DNA of 64,000 nucleotides, taken from contig CM045761.1 of NCBI GenBank assembly GCA_025200525.1, positions 102,586,182-102,650,181 of the forward strand. The letters run 5' to 3'. Both the position numbers and the translations under genes were made by a program. The DNA is from Camellia lanceoleosa (taxonomy: Eukaryota; Streptophyta; Magnoliopsida; Ericales; Theaceae). Below the pieces are notes generated by a model. It was not told where the DNA came from and did no database searches. It saw only the letters and a program-made list of their open reading frames with translations. Positions 45,451 to 58,116 of this stretch are shown one piece after another (position 1 is the stretch's first letter; every line of letters begins with the position of its first letter).

Positions 45451-45783
45451 TGAGTGTTCAGAAATTCAGATAATTGAGCTGTATGTTCAGAATATAAACA
45501 GAACGCACGAAAAATGCAGAATACGTTGCAGAAAGGGTGAAAATGAAGTAAATACCTCTCGTGCCTCATGAGAGAGGTGATACTCCGGCTCCCGCAGAAG
45601 GAGATCCCCGGGCGCTCGCTCATCAAAGTCAGTGAAGTGATGGAAAACAGCTCGCGGAAGAATGTGTGCTGGTGGGTCGTACCTCTCGGGTATGAAGGGT
45701 CGAACCCTCGGAGGCAGAGCCATAATATCGGGATCACCTCCGGCATCTGTAGGACCTCCACCATGAGGAAAATGACCGGCCAT

Positions 45784-47162
45784 TTCAGAAAATCTGCAAA
45801 ATGAGCAAAAATGAGCCAAAATTGGAAAAAGTCAACAAAGTCAATCCCGGGAAATGAAAAAAAGTCAACAAAAGTCAACTCCCGAGAAAATCCTCCAAAT
45901 GTTGAGATAAACTCACCTCAAGTGGCGAAAATGAGAAAAGAAGCACCGAAATCAAAATTTAATCGGTTCAAAGTGCTTGAAACTGAAAGTTTTCACGAAA
46001 AAAACTTGCGTGGGGCATTGGAAAACGCGTATAGGGCGCAGATCTGAGGAGGAAAATGGTTTGGGAGGCTAGAGGAGGTGATTTCGGAGCTAAGATTATG
46101 AGCTCAAAGAGTTTGGCCGAATGGTTTTAAAGAAAAGGAGGTGAAAAGACAAAAATGCCCACTGTTTTGGACAGATGGCCAATCGGCCACTTTTTCTGGC
46201 TGGCCGGCCATCCTCTTTTTGAAAAGTGGCCGGTGGCCTCCAATGGGGAAGAAAACTGGCGAGTGGTGATCCTTAGGTGCTCTCTGCAAATTTTGAGGAA
46301 GATTGGAGTTCCCGGGACCTGAAAAAGTACAAGAAAGTGCACTTTACATATGAAATCGCTCGGGAACTTGACTTCAACTTCTGACATCTGTCTCATCATT
46401 ACTCATCAAAATCAAAGTGTACCCTTTTCGAACATATTGTAACCCCTCCGGGAGGTGAACCGGAGGCCGCGATCGAATCACCCTCGCCGAAACGCACATT
46501 TCCTTGCTCGCCGTTTTGTGACAAACACGCGTCCTGACTCACACTTGTTCTGCATTGTTGTGCACGTAACTTGCATTCTCATGCGCGTATTTGCATTGTT
46601 ATGCACGTCTCATTGATATTACCTTCCCTCTATGTTTAAGCTCGCGTTGTCACGCGCGTTTCTTCCCGCATTGCGATGCACTCACCCTACCGACACCGCG
46701 TGTGTCGAGTTTTCAAAATCACATTGAATATATGTTGTTAGTATGACTATGCTTGTTCAGTTTCTCTCTTTTGCATGCACGATATTGTGTGTACGGTTCA
46801 TTTGAAGCTGGTGCGACCAGACGAATTGCGTAGATATTGTATTTTCTCCGTGTAAAACGCGACGAGAATTGAATAATTCTCTACATTCCTAACTGCATGA
46901 AATGTAGTTGTTGCTTTGCATCCTTGCTTAAAACTGTGGTGTCTATTTGCGAATACTTGCTTCATTACAGCTTGCTGCATTTGCATGATCATTGAGTTAC
47001 CTCTGACCTTGTGCATATCCATTTGCATTTTGCCCCCCTGCCTGCGCTGGGCATATCTCTGTGTATCTTGTATGATTGTCTAAGTCTTCGGCCTTGTCAA
47101 AAATGGGTCGTCTCTGGGCTTTGACATTCACTCCCGTCACTTCTTGACTTCCGAGTTCTGTC
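45784..47162. other. Upstream region of antisense gene 2, to the polypurine tract
   Basis: No gene supported. Near 46190-46240 it has GGCTGGCCGGCCATCC and GTGGCCGGTGGCC motifs like those of the sense LTR promoter. From 46540 to 46690 short GCATTGTTATGCACG / GCGTTGTCACGCGCG units recur. Confidence 0.5.
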
Positions 47163-47175
47163 AAAGAGGGGCAAC
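47163..47175 (+). promoter_or_regulatory. Polypurine tract, Ogre C
   Basis: AAAGAGGGGCAAC precedes the TG of the 3' LTR. Confidence 0.75.
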
Positions 47176-50100
47176 TGTAGACACCCCATTTTTGACCGAC
47201 CTTAAGACTCAGACGTCACCGATTGGGCGCTTGGTGATGTTGCATATTGTGCTCGTTCAGAAGTCTCAGAGTCTCGGCCGTGAGCCTTGCCTCCGGACTT
47301 CCGAACCCTTTCTATACTTGGCCTCGGTTTGCGAACCAGACTCGATTTTCTCTGTTTCTTTTCCCAGAGGGAGGGAGAGGTCTAGTAGATCATCCCTCGG
47401 TGGCCGCGGGCTACATTTCATGGTCGTAAGCCATTTTGGCCATTCGAGCCGGTTCGGTTTTCGGAGCCGTCAGGCCGAGTGCCTCGGTTGGGGACCTCCT
47501 AACCACCTCCGTTTGCTCCGGTTTTTGGCATACATCTTATTTACTCCCTTTTGAGGGACACTGAGGTCCGAGAGACCAACTTCGTGGTCGAACACCACTC
47601 CTGGTGCCTAACAGTCGGTTTTCGGGGCCTCGAACTGCGCATTTCGGCCCCCGAACCCTCATTTCACATCGGTTTTCGTTCATTTTTGGCAGGGACCTCT
47701 GTTTTATCACCAGGAAGGTCGTAGAAGGGTGGGAGGCCAGTAATTGTTCCAGCAACCAGTTATATTCCATCATCGCCCTCCGACGCCCGTTTTTCTCACT
47801 TCAAAGCCAATGTTGACCACCCTAGAGCCACTTTCTTCAATCTTAACCCCATATTTGTGATGTACACATCTGGGAGGCCACCAATATTTGGTGGCCGGCC
47901 AGTAATTCCATTTGACCCTTTTGAATCCCTTTGAAAAGTGGGTTGTTCTCTCTCCTGGTTCACAGTTGCCAATTTTCAACCACAGGGTTGTATTGAGGAC
48001 ACATGGGAGGCCACCAATCTGTGGTGGCCGGCCACTAATCATACTTGGCCCTTTTGACCCTTGGCCGGCCGGCCATGGGGAGAGCCGGCCGGCCACCTTC
48101 AACCCAGATAACCAGCCGGCCAGCCTCCTTACACCTGGCACATCACAGATATGCACTTTTTCCCCCCCCCAGATTCTGTATCCGGGGGGGCAATTTTTGG
48201 AGGGAAACTTGGAGTGATTTCCCTCCCTTTTTCCCCCTCTTTCTCCCCCTCTTTGGCCTATATAACCAGCACCCCAGGTCTGGTTTTGGGGTTGGAAAAA
48301 TTGGCTTCAAGCTTGCATTATACCCCTCTCCCTATCTCTACACTTCCAAGCTCCAAACATCCAAGTTCCTACACCATTTCTTCACCACCACCTAGCATCA
48401 CACCACCACCTCCATTCCAGCCACTTGGAGCTGTCTTCCAGAGCTAAGGAGCACCTAAACTTGGTCCAAGAAGTTGCTAAAGATTGGTCTCCAAGGGTGA
48501 GTTACCATTTCCCTCTTTTTAGCTCATTTTTGGCATACTTTCTTAGCCCTTCTTGCTTGTATCTTTGAGCTCTGGCCATAACTGAAAGTGGAATTTTTTT
48601 GAGCTCTACTTCATCTTTCATTAAGGGCCTCTCACTGTTTGAGGCCCCCATTTGGCACTTACTTCATTATCCCTCTTATATGCCATTTTCTTGAATGTTG
48701 TTTTAGGCCTGTGTATAATCTGTTTTGAAGCATGTTGTAAACTGTAAATAGGCTTATTTTGAGCCCTTATTCAAAATTTTAGAAGGGCTCATCACTGTTT
48801 GAATCCTCCATGTATCACTTGCTTTGATATCCATCTTTTGGCCCCATTTTTGCATGATTTATTAGCCTATTTTGCTTCTGTTTTTGGACCTTGGTCCAAA
48901 CTTAAAATGGAATTTTTTTGACCCCCTCTCCATGTTTCATTAAGGGTCTATTGCTGTTTGGAGCATCATTTGTATACTTTGTGTTGTAGCCTCTCGTTTA
49001 GGCCATATCTTGCATTGCATTTTGGGCATAATTTTACACTGTTTTGGGCTCGGATATCAACTGTAAAAGGTCATATTTTGGGCCCCTCTTCAACATTGTT
49101 GAAGGGACCTCACCTGTTTGGGACCAGCATACATCAGTTGCTTCTTTATCTCCATTCTGGCCCTTATTTTGCATAGCATTTTGAGCATATTTGTATCTGT
49201 TTTTGGGGTTTGTTCTAAACTGTAAAACATCATATTTTTGGCCTCTCTTAAATATTTTAGAAGGCCCCTTCTCTTCTTAGGGACAGAAGCTTGCACTTGC
49301 TTCATTATCTTGCTTTTAGGGCCATTTTTGTATGCTAGCCTAGCCCCATTTGTCCTCACTTTTTGGCCTTGATTTAAACTATAAACATTCTTTTTTGGGG
49401 GCTGCCTTGCTTCTATCTTTACACTTCATTTTGAAATTATGCATGCATTGCATAGCTATAGGCCATTTCATGCGCCAAATTTCATGTTTCGGGACTCGTT
49501 CCATGCATTGAGTACCATTTCACCATGTTTCGGGGCTGTTTTGCATCTCATTTTGCCTCTGAAGTTTGCATGTTAGTATGCCATTTTCCATGTTTTGCCA
49601 TGCTTTGTTAGAGTGGCATTCCGTGCCTTAGGGTCGGTCCTCGCTTTGCGTGCACGTGTGCACGCATTTCGAGTGTCTCATTTTCATCTAATGGCCTCTT
49701 GTGTGAGTGTGGCTGAGGTCCACTCATGTTAGTGTAAGTCCATTATGCATTGCGTATGCCATTTCATTCCATAGCATTGTGTATGCTAGGTTGTATATTA
49801 GAGGATTATGTATGCCATGTTGCATCGTGCACCGTGTATGCCATTTCAAAGCATGTTGCATGTTAGGATGTATCTTAGTTGCATTTCATGCATGTCATGC
49901 ACATTGCATTGTGTTCGGGAAAGGAGTTAGCCCGAGCACGGGAAACGAGGTACGTTTCGTACTCCGAGTGACGGAACGTGTCTCAATTCTCCAGTCACCG
50001 ACACTCCGGATTATCCATGATGGAGTTAGGTTTTAGTTAAGTTTTCATGTGCATTCATTCAATATTGAGTTGTGCAATTCGATTCCTCGGCCATCATGCA

Positions 50101-51555
50101 TCGAGATGCGTGATTGGTGGCACGAGGATCGAGGCATGCATACATTTGTGAAAATACATTGCTATGCCCCTTTCCTGCTCTCTGTTGCAGCAAAATCAAG
50201 AATCAGTAGTCTTCCGAGGCTTGGCGCGCTTTTCAAAAAACCATTGCGAAATAGAGGCTAATTGGGGCATCTCAGTGGATTTCTGCGCAAGGCAGCCTAA
50301 ACATACATCATTCATCAGAATCAAGGCAGTCTCTGGCTTGCATGCCAGTTTATTATTTTCTTAGTTAATATGTAAATTAATTAGGAATTTGTACACATTT
50401 TTGATATGTATTATTTGGACTGTACTATTCTTTTATTCGGGATTGTATATTTATTTGGACCCTCTGTGTGAGGGCATAATTGTAATAAGTGTGCGTGTGT
50501 GTGATGTATGTCTTCCAACCCCACGTCTTTCTTCCCTTTTATTTACCCGCTTATGATGGTTAGATTAGGGCATATTTCAATTAGCATATAGTATGATAGC
50601 ATGTTGCATTCATTCATCTGTTTTGCATGCACTGGGCTCGGTGCATCATACATACTGCATTCGTATTTCAATTCCAAGTTGAATACATGTTAGCTGTAGC
50701 ATTCCATATGCCATGTTTAGAATAGCCGAGCATGCTATAGTGGCATTTTTCATGTGTTGCATTAGGCATTTCTGTATACTTAGGATCATGCATGGATTTC
50801 TAATCGGTTTCTGTTTTGGCTTGGAGTACTCGATGAGTTTTACGCTTTAGCATCCTTGCATGCGTGTGAGTGACTGCCATGAATAGCATGCTTACTATGA
50901 GGCTATGTGCTTATGTGATATAACTACCTGAATGCCTGTGGGTGAAGGTTGGGTTATTTGGATTGGAACAATTCATCAAATGTTTGTTTTATGCCCACTA
51001 GATAGTGGCAAAATCATGTTTTTCTTAAGCCCACCCGAGAGTGGCAAATCCACGTCTTAGCCTACTCGCGAGTAGCACCATCAAACCATTTTAAAAAACA
51101 AACATGAAATGTTTTGTTCCAATTCAGGCGACTCGGTCTATACTTGTATGCTGTGCGCATCACATAGTAACCTAGGCTAATAACCGGAATAAGAACGCAC
51201 AATGTTTTCAAAAACCAAATATCATGGTTAGTAGAGGTCAGTCTTTGACCGGGCGAGCGGGGGTGCTCACGAAGTGACCTTTCCCAATCGTACCCAAGTT
51301 CCCGAGCCGAGGCAACTTTGGTGATGACGAACACGTGGCCTTTGGCACCAAGTCACAGTTTCCTAAATTTCCCAAAAATAAAATATTTAGGTAGCGACTC
51401 TGTATCTAGCAAAGCAGTCCATGTTTGGCATTTCTTTTCTAAAAATCTGTTTTCTCAAAACGATTTGCCGGATTTGGACTCTTTGGTTCAAGATTAAGAA
51501 CCGTGACAAGAAATCGAGTCCGAGCTGTAGCGAGGTCCCCCGCGGGCTTGTTACA
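47176..51555 (+). mobile_element. Ogre C 3' LTR (4,380 bp)
   Basis: It starts TGTAGACACCCC and ends GGGCTTGTTACA, followed by ATAAC. It holds the TATA box (~48259), GGCCGGCC clusters (47895-48120) and the ~160-bp repeats. Reading frames within it have no family resemblance. Confidence 0.95.
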
Positions 51556-51560
51556 ATAAC

Positions 51561-53857
51561 TCAGACATCACTGTCCTTTTTGTGTTTGTATTTTCTTTGC
51601 TTTTGAGTCTATTTCAATCATTGAGCTAGAAGTTTTGAATGAAAAATGCATTAATTTTCGCTTACTTCTCTGTGCCTTTAAATCATTGTATTGACCAGAA
51701 TTTTCAAAAACTTTGATAAAAACGAAAAGAAAGGAATTCCTTGGGATTTGAAAAATTGGATTGATTAAGAGGAAGAGATGTGTGTTAATCCTTCGATGGA
51801 TGAGATCATATCTGTTAATGTGGGTATTAAGAAGGATCCTGACTTGGTCTAGATTGGTTCTACATTGTCCTCAAAGGAGCACAAGCGACTAGTCACTTTA
51901 TTAAAAGATTTCAAAAAATGTTTTTGCATGGTCCTATGAAGGTATGCTTGGAATTAATCTTGAGATTATATAGCATAGGATCACTCTCAACCTTGAGACC
52001 CGACCCCTTAGCTTTCAAACCTTGATTTAGAATGTTCAATAATCAACCAGGGTGTGAGGCTTACATAGCCATATTGAAAACAGTCCTTAAACTAGGGGCA
52101 AAAAGGTCGAATATGATCGAAGAAGGCTTGCAAAGCCGAATTGGAAGCAATCCTTGAACTAGGAGCAAAAAAGTCAAATGTGATTGAAGTTTCAAAACTA
52201 GATTGTTTCTCAAGCCAATGAAGACAGGAAGGAAAGTCAAATCCCGAAATTTGAGAGAATGAGATTTATTGCTAAAAGACAATCAGGTTCCTATCTACGA
52301 CACTAGGGGAAATTCAAACCCAATTGGAGGGGCCCGTATATCATCAAGTCTATCTGGTCAAGAGAAACAACCATTCTCATGGATTTAGATGGCCTAGAGA
52401 TTTCACAACCTATCAACATGGACAAGCTACAAAAGTACTATCCTTAAGAGGCTTGCTGGGCCGAAACCCGAAAGGCGACCCAGGCAAAAGTTAGAGCAGA
52501 AAAACAAAAAAACAAAAAAATAAAAAATGAAAAATGAATTAATGGAAGAAAAAAAAAAGTTTGAATGTTTTGGCAAAAATTAGAGCACAAAAGGAGTGTT
52601 AATACCCGAGTGAGCCTTACCCAGAACTATGTAAGGCCTGATTCCTATCTTTGGGATATGTAGGCAGCTTTATCTTGAAGTTTGGCCCCAACCATTTTCA
52701 ACTCACTCATCCCGTTCATGTTTGATTGGTATATCTTTATTCGACTCAACTGTCGTATCCTTGTTTGATTGGCTCATCTCCATTCAATTTAGTTGTCCTA
52801 TTCCTTCTTCAAGACGAGTTCAGTTGCAAGATAGATTCAATGGTAATGCAGTGTATCCTGCTTAGGTTATTTAACTTGAGGTTATGCATCTCAAGAGTTG
52901 ATTTCATGTTGGTTAAGTAGTGGCTATTTGCGAAAATAGAATTTGAGGACTTTTAATGAAGTTAACTAATTTTCTTGAAAATTATTTCATTTTTTGCAAA
53001 AATCGAACCCAAAAAAGAAAAAATTTCAGTGCTCATGACTTGACTTACATGATTTCAAAATAGAGAGTGGAACAAGCATATTAATCTAACTCTCATGTTG
53101 GTCAAAATCTTTTTAGCAGAAAATCGAAAAAAAATAGTCAAAGTGATGAACTAAGGGCATAGTCGAGTCAGGTATTCTGCATTTTTCTCGTATTTTCGAA
53201 AGTCTCCATTGTCAACTCACTCGTCGGAAAGTGCACAATAGCTGTCTTTGACAATGTATCACGCCCGTGATTTTCTAAACCGCGCTCGTATTCGTCGTGC
53301 TTGTGATATTCAAAACTGCGCCCGTGATCGTGGCTTCCACAGTGTTTCTAATTGTGCCTACGTAGAAGTTTTGTGTCCTTTCTATTCTTGCAAGTGTCAA
53401 TAGGTGTGTTTATATTGTTTTTGTTTTGTTTTTCTTTCATTGAGTCGTGATTTCCGGCCACTTGTGTAGCCAGCCGGCCAATTTTCTAGCTAGTTCATCA
53501 GTTTGTTCAATTGGGCTGCTCATAAATTAGTTGGCCTGTCAATTTTTGAACTGGTTGGACAACTAATTAGCCGGCCAACCAATTTTTGAATCTAGAATGA
53601 AAACTGTAGACGTTGTAGAGGCTCAATGGTTTGTCCTTTCAAGTCGTGTTTTGAGTCTCTTTCATTCCAGCAAGTGTAAATAGATATGTTTGGATTGCTT
53701 TTGCTTTATTTTCCTTTCATTAAGTCATTTTTTGATTTCTGGTTAGTTAAGGGCTCAATGTCTAATTCAAAATTCATTACAATCGATCATTCTCAGATTC
53801 AAGTGCAAAAGGAAAAAAAGTTTTTCATTGCTCAAAGTGTAAAGCCATTCACGCCAT
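51561..53857 (+). pseudogene. pol: Ogre B pol remnant, internally deleted
   Basis: The sequence resumes Ogre B. The start of RT is recognisable (NPSMDEIISVNVGI, then LVTLLKDFKKCFCMVL-like, 51780-51930). Near 52000 it jumps past most of RT, RNase H and integrase to the pol end: LLKDNQVPIYDT, GPYIIKS, TILMDLDGLEISQPINMDKLQKYYP and stop at 52446. The post-pol spacer (52447-53857) has A-rich stretches and GGCCGGCCA-type motifs at 53455-53580. No other gene. Confidence 0.75.
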
Positions 53858-53862
53858 GATGT

Positions 53863-56800
53863 TGTAGACACCCCATTTTTGACCGACCTTAAGACTCAGA
53901 CGTCACCGATTGAGTGCTCGGTGATGTTGCGTATTGTGCTCGTTCAGAAGTCTCAGAGTCGCGGCCGTGAGCCCTGCCTCCGGACTTTCGAAACCTTTTC
54001 TGTGCCTTGCCTCGGTTTGCGAACCAGACTCGGTTTTTCCTGTTTCTTTTCCTGAGGGGAGGGAGAGGTCGCGTAGACCATCTCTCAGTGGCCGTGGGCT
54101 ACATTTTGTAGCTGTAGGCCATTTTGCCCATTTCGAGCTCAGGCCGTGTGCCTCGGTTCGGGACTGCCTAACTATCTCCGATTGCTCTGATTTTTGGCAT
54201 GAATCTTATTTACTCCCTTTTGAGGGACACTGAGGTCAGAGAGACCCACTCCGTGGTCGAATGCCACTTTTGGGGCCGGCTGCTCGCCCCTGAACATTCG
54301 TTTTGCATCGGTTTTCATTCATTTTTGGCAGGTACCTCTGTTTCATCACCAGGAAGGCCGTAGAAGAGCGGGAGGCCAGAAATTGTTTCAGCAACCAGTT
54401 ATATTCCTCCGACGCCCGTTTTTCTCACTTCCAAGCCAATGTTGACCACCCTAGGGTCACTTTCTTCAATCCTAACCCCCATATTTGTGTTGTAGACACC
54501 TGGGAGGACATAAATATTATATGGCCGGCCATTAATTCCACTTGAACCTTTTGACCCCCTTTGAAAAATGGCCTATTCTCTCTCTTGTTTTACAGTTGCC
54601 AATTTTGAACCACAGGGTTGTGTTGAGGGCACCTAAGAGGACACCAATTTGTGGTGGCCGGCCAGAAAATCTTCTTGGCCTTTTTGACCCTTGGCCGGCC
54701 GACCATGGGGGGTGGCCGGCCGGCCACCTACAACTCAGATAATTGGCCGGCCATGATCCTTGCAGTGTGTACATTACAGCTGTATATTGTTTTTCCCTCC
54801 AAAACCTGTATCCGGAGGGAACCCTTTTGGAGGGAAACTTGATGCAATTTCCCTCCACTTTTTCCCTCCTTTTCTCCCCCTCTCTTGACCATATAACCAG
54901 CATCCCAGGTCTGGTTTTAGGGTTACAAAAAATCCCTAAAACCCTTGTATACACATCTCCCTCCATCTCTCTCTTTTAAGCTCAAGCATCCAAGTCCTAC
55001 ACCTAATTTCTTCATCACCACCAAGCACCACCACCACCACTCCATTTCCAGCAGCTTGGAGCTCTTCTCAGAGGCTTGGAGGCACTACTTCTCAAGCTAA
55101 GAAGCATCCAAGGGGTAGTCTTCAAGGGTAAGGGTCAACTCCCTCTTTTTGAGCTTAATTTTGCACCATTGCTTAGCTCTATTTTCTTGCTGTTTTGAGC
55201 TCTGACCAAAACTTAAAAGGTCATTTTTTTGAGCTCATTTTCTTGTTTCATTAAGGGCTCAACACTGTTTGAGCCCCCCATGTTGCACTTGCTTCAATAC
55301 CCTCTTGAATGCCATTTTCGTGCATGATATTTTTAGCCTATGTGTGATCTGTTTTGGAGCATGTCATAAACTGTAAATGGGCCTATTTTGAGCCCCTATT
55401 AAACATTTAAGAAGGGCTCAACACTGTTGGGGACCTCCATATATCACTTGCCATTGTACCCTTCTTTGGTCCCCATTTTTGCATGATTTGTTAGCTTATC
55501 TTGCTTCTGTTTTTCGGCCATGATCAGAACTGAAAGTGGCCATATTTTTACCCCCTTGTCATGTTTAATTCAGGGTCTTTGGTTGTTTGATGAACATTTT
55601 GTGTACTTTGTGTTATAGCCTTCTTGTGGCCTTAATCTTGCATTGCATTTTGAGCATGTTTATATACTGATTTGGGCTTGATCATCTACTGTAAAATGCC
55701 ATATTTTGGGACCCTCTTCAACATTGTTGGAGGTCCCTCACTTTTTTGATAGCCCCATATATCAGTTACTTCTTTGCCCCTTTGTTGGCCCATTTCTTGC
55801 ATGAATTGTTTGCCATACTTTTATCTGTTTCTGGGGCTTTTCATCTAGTGAAAATCATCATATTTTTGGCCCCTCTTCAACATTGTAGAAGGGGCCTTCT
55901 GTGTTTGAGATCAGCAGCTATGACTTGCTTCATTACCTCTCTTGGCCTCCCATTTTTGCATGCTAATTTTTCCCTATTTTTACCCACTGTTTGGCCATGC
56001 TTCAAACTGTAAAAATGCTTGTTTTGGGGCTTCCTAGCTTCTTTCTTCACACTTCATGTACGAATCATGCATGCATTGCATAGCTATAGGCCATTTCATG
56101 TGCTTAATTCCATGTTTCGGGACTCGTTCCTTGCATCGGGTTTCATTTCGCCATGTTTTGGGGCTGTTTTGCATGTCATTTTGCCTCTGAAATTTGCATG
56201 TTTTCATATCATATTCCATGTTTTGCCATGTCTCATTAGAGTGGCATTTCGATGCCTGAGGGTCCGTCCTCGGTTTGCGTGCACGCGTGCACGTATTTCG
56301 AGTTGTCTCTTTTTCATCTAATGGCCTCTTATGTGAGTGTGTCTGAGGCTCTCTCATGTTGGTGTAAGCCCATATTGCATTGCGTATGCCATTTCATCCA
56401 TAGCATTGTATATGCTCGGTTGTGTATCACCTCGTGTAGCGTGTATGCCATTCCATAACATTGTGTATGTTAGGATTGTATCTTAGTTGCATTTCACGCA
56501 TATCATGCATATTGCATCGTGTTCGGGATAGGAGTTAGCCCGGGCACGGGAAATTAGGTACGTTCCGTACTCTGAGTGACGGAACGTGTCTCAATTCCCA
56601 AGTCACCGACACTCCAGATTATCCATGATGGAGTTAAGTTTTGTTGAAGTGTTCATATGCATTCATTCTATATTGAGTTATGCAATTCGGCTCCTCGGCC
56701 ATCATGCATCGAGATGCGTGATTGGTGGTACGAGGATCGAGACATGCATACATTTGTGAAATACATTGCTATGCCCCTTTCCTGCTCTCTGTTGCAGCAT

Positions 56801-58111
56801 ATCAAGAATCAGCGGTCTTCCGAGGCTTGGCGCGTTTTTCAAGAATCATTGCAAAATAGAGGCTAATTGGGGCATCCCAGTGGATTTCCGCGCAAGGCAG
56901 CCCAAATATGCATCATCCATCATCCGGAGCAGAATCAAGGCAGTCCCTAGCTTGCATGCCAGTTTTATTATTTTCTTAGTTAATTTGTAAATTAATTAGG
57001 AATTTGTATATTATTTGGACTATACTATTCTTTCATTCGGGACTGTATATTTATTTGGACCCTCTGCGCGAGGGCATAATTGTAATAAGTGTGGGTGAGT
57101 GTGATGTATGTCTTCCAACCCCACATCTTTCTTCCCTTTTATTTACCTGCTTATGATGGTTAGATTAGGGCATATTTCAATTAGCATACAGTATGACAGC
57201 ATGTTTGCATCATTCATCTGTTTTGCACGCACCGGGCTCGACGCATCATACAAACTGCATTTGTATTTCAATTTCAAATTGAATACGTGTTAGTTGTAGT
57301 ATTCCATATGCCATGTTTAGAATAGCCGAGCCTGCAATAGTTGCATCTTTGCATGTGTTGCATTAGGCATTTCTGTATATTTAGGATCATGCATGATTTC
57401 TAATGAGCTTCGGTTTTGGGCTTGGAGTACTCGGTGAGTTTTATGCTTTAGCATCCTTGCATGCGTGTGAGTGACTGCCATGAATAGCATGCTTACCATG
57501 AGGCTATGTGCTTATGTGATATAATTGCCTTGAATGCCTGTGGGTGGAGGTTGGGTTATTTGGAATTGGAACAATCATCAAGTGTTTTAAGCCCACCTGA
57601 GGGTGGCAAAATCTGCATTTTAAGTCTACCTGCGGGTAGCAAACCATCTTTCAAAAATAAACATGAAATGTTTCGTTCCAATTCAGACGACTCAGTCTAT
57701 ACTTGTACGCTGTGCGCATCACATAGTAACCTAGGCTAATAACCGGAATAATAATGCACAATGTTTTCAAAAACAGATATCATGGTTAGTAGAGGCCGGT
57801 CTTTGACCGGGCGAGCGGGGGTGCTCACGAAGTGACCTTCCCCAATCGTACCCAAGTTCCCGAGCCGAGGCAACTTTGGTGATGACGGACACGTGGCCTT
57901 TGGCACCAAGTCAGGGTTTCCTAAATTTCCCATTTAAAAAAATATTTAGGTGGCGACTCTATATCTAGAAAAGCAGTCCATGTTTGGCACTTCTTTCAAA
58001 AAAATCTATTTTCAAAATGATTTGTCGGATTTGGACTCTTTGGTTCAAGATTAAGAACCGTGACACAAATCGAGTCTGAACTGTAGGGAGGTCCCCCGCG
58101 GGCTTGTTACA
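53863..58111 (+). mobile_element. Solo Ogre LTR (Ogre D), 4,249 bp
   Basis: It starts TGTAGACACCCC and ends GGGCTTGTTACA. The perfect 5-bp duplication GATGT flanks it (53858-53862 and 58112-58116), and there is no internal region next to it, so it is the product of LTR-LTR recombination. It shares the TATA region (~54890), GGCCGGCC clusters and ~160-bp repeats with Ogre C, but is clearly diverged. Confidence 0.93.
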
Positions 58112-58116
58112 GATGT

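Larger units (their letters stand above)
41943..45783 (-). pseudogene. Ogre C antisense gene 2: six-exon plant-mobile-domain protein
   Basis: Minus-strand exons inferred from consensus splice sites: 45783-45556 (MAGHFPHGGGPTDAGGDPDI ...), 44355-43716, 43590-43429 (LWVYAYFPTLAPE ...), 43343-42762 (ITWEPWAPFGESLRY ...), 42680-42582, 42371-41943. All five introns are phase 0. Exon 2 has ALVERWWDTTNSFHFSATGDLTMTPLDFAVLTGLDVGGWPI and then DLLGGYWRAWE, the plant mobile domain core. Exon 6 has ~9-residue RGAGPSRPF repeats, a basic patch and a Ser/Asp/Glu-rich tail. Breaks: one 1-nt frame change near 44010, two TGA at Trp-like sites in exon 2, and TAG at 42890 in exon 4. Expected length ~713 codons. 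The function of such domains in transposons is not established. Confidence 0.8.
26663..51555 (+). mobile_element. Complete Ogre-type retrotransposon (Ogre C), 24.9 kb
   Basis: It is bounded by ~4.3-kb LTRs and by the perfect 5-bp duplication ATAAC (26658-26662 and 51556-51560), and is inserted in Ogre B. Internal order: gag, protease, G-patch-like segment, spacer, RT, RNase H, second RNase H, integrase, then two antisense genes, then the polypurine tract and 3' LTR. The length and LTR size match the Ogre group of Tat elements. Coding regions are heavily frameshifted, so it is not autonomous as read. Confidence 0.95.

Noticed and set aside
45065..45453. ORFs of 91 and 127 codons
   Set aside because: Translations of the intronic ~80-bp tandem array; repeated peptide, no start context.
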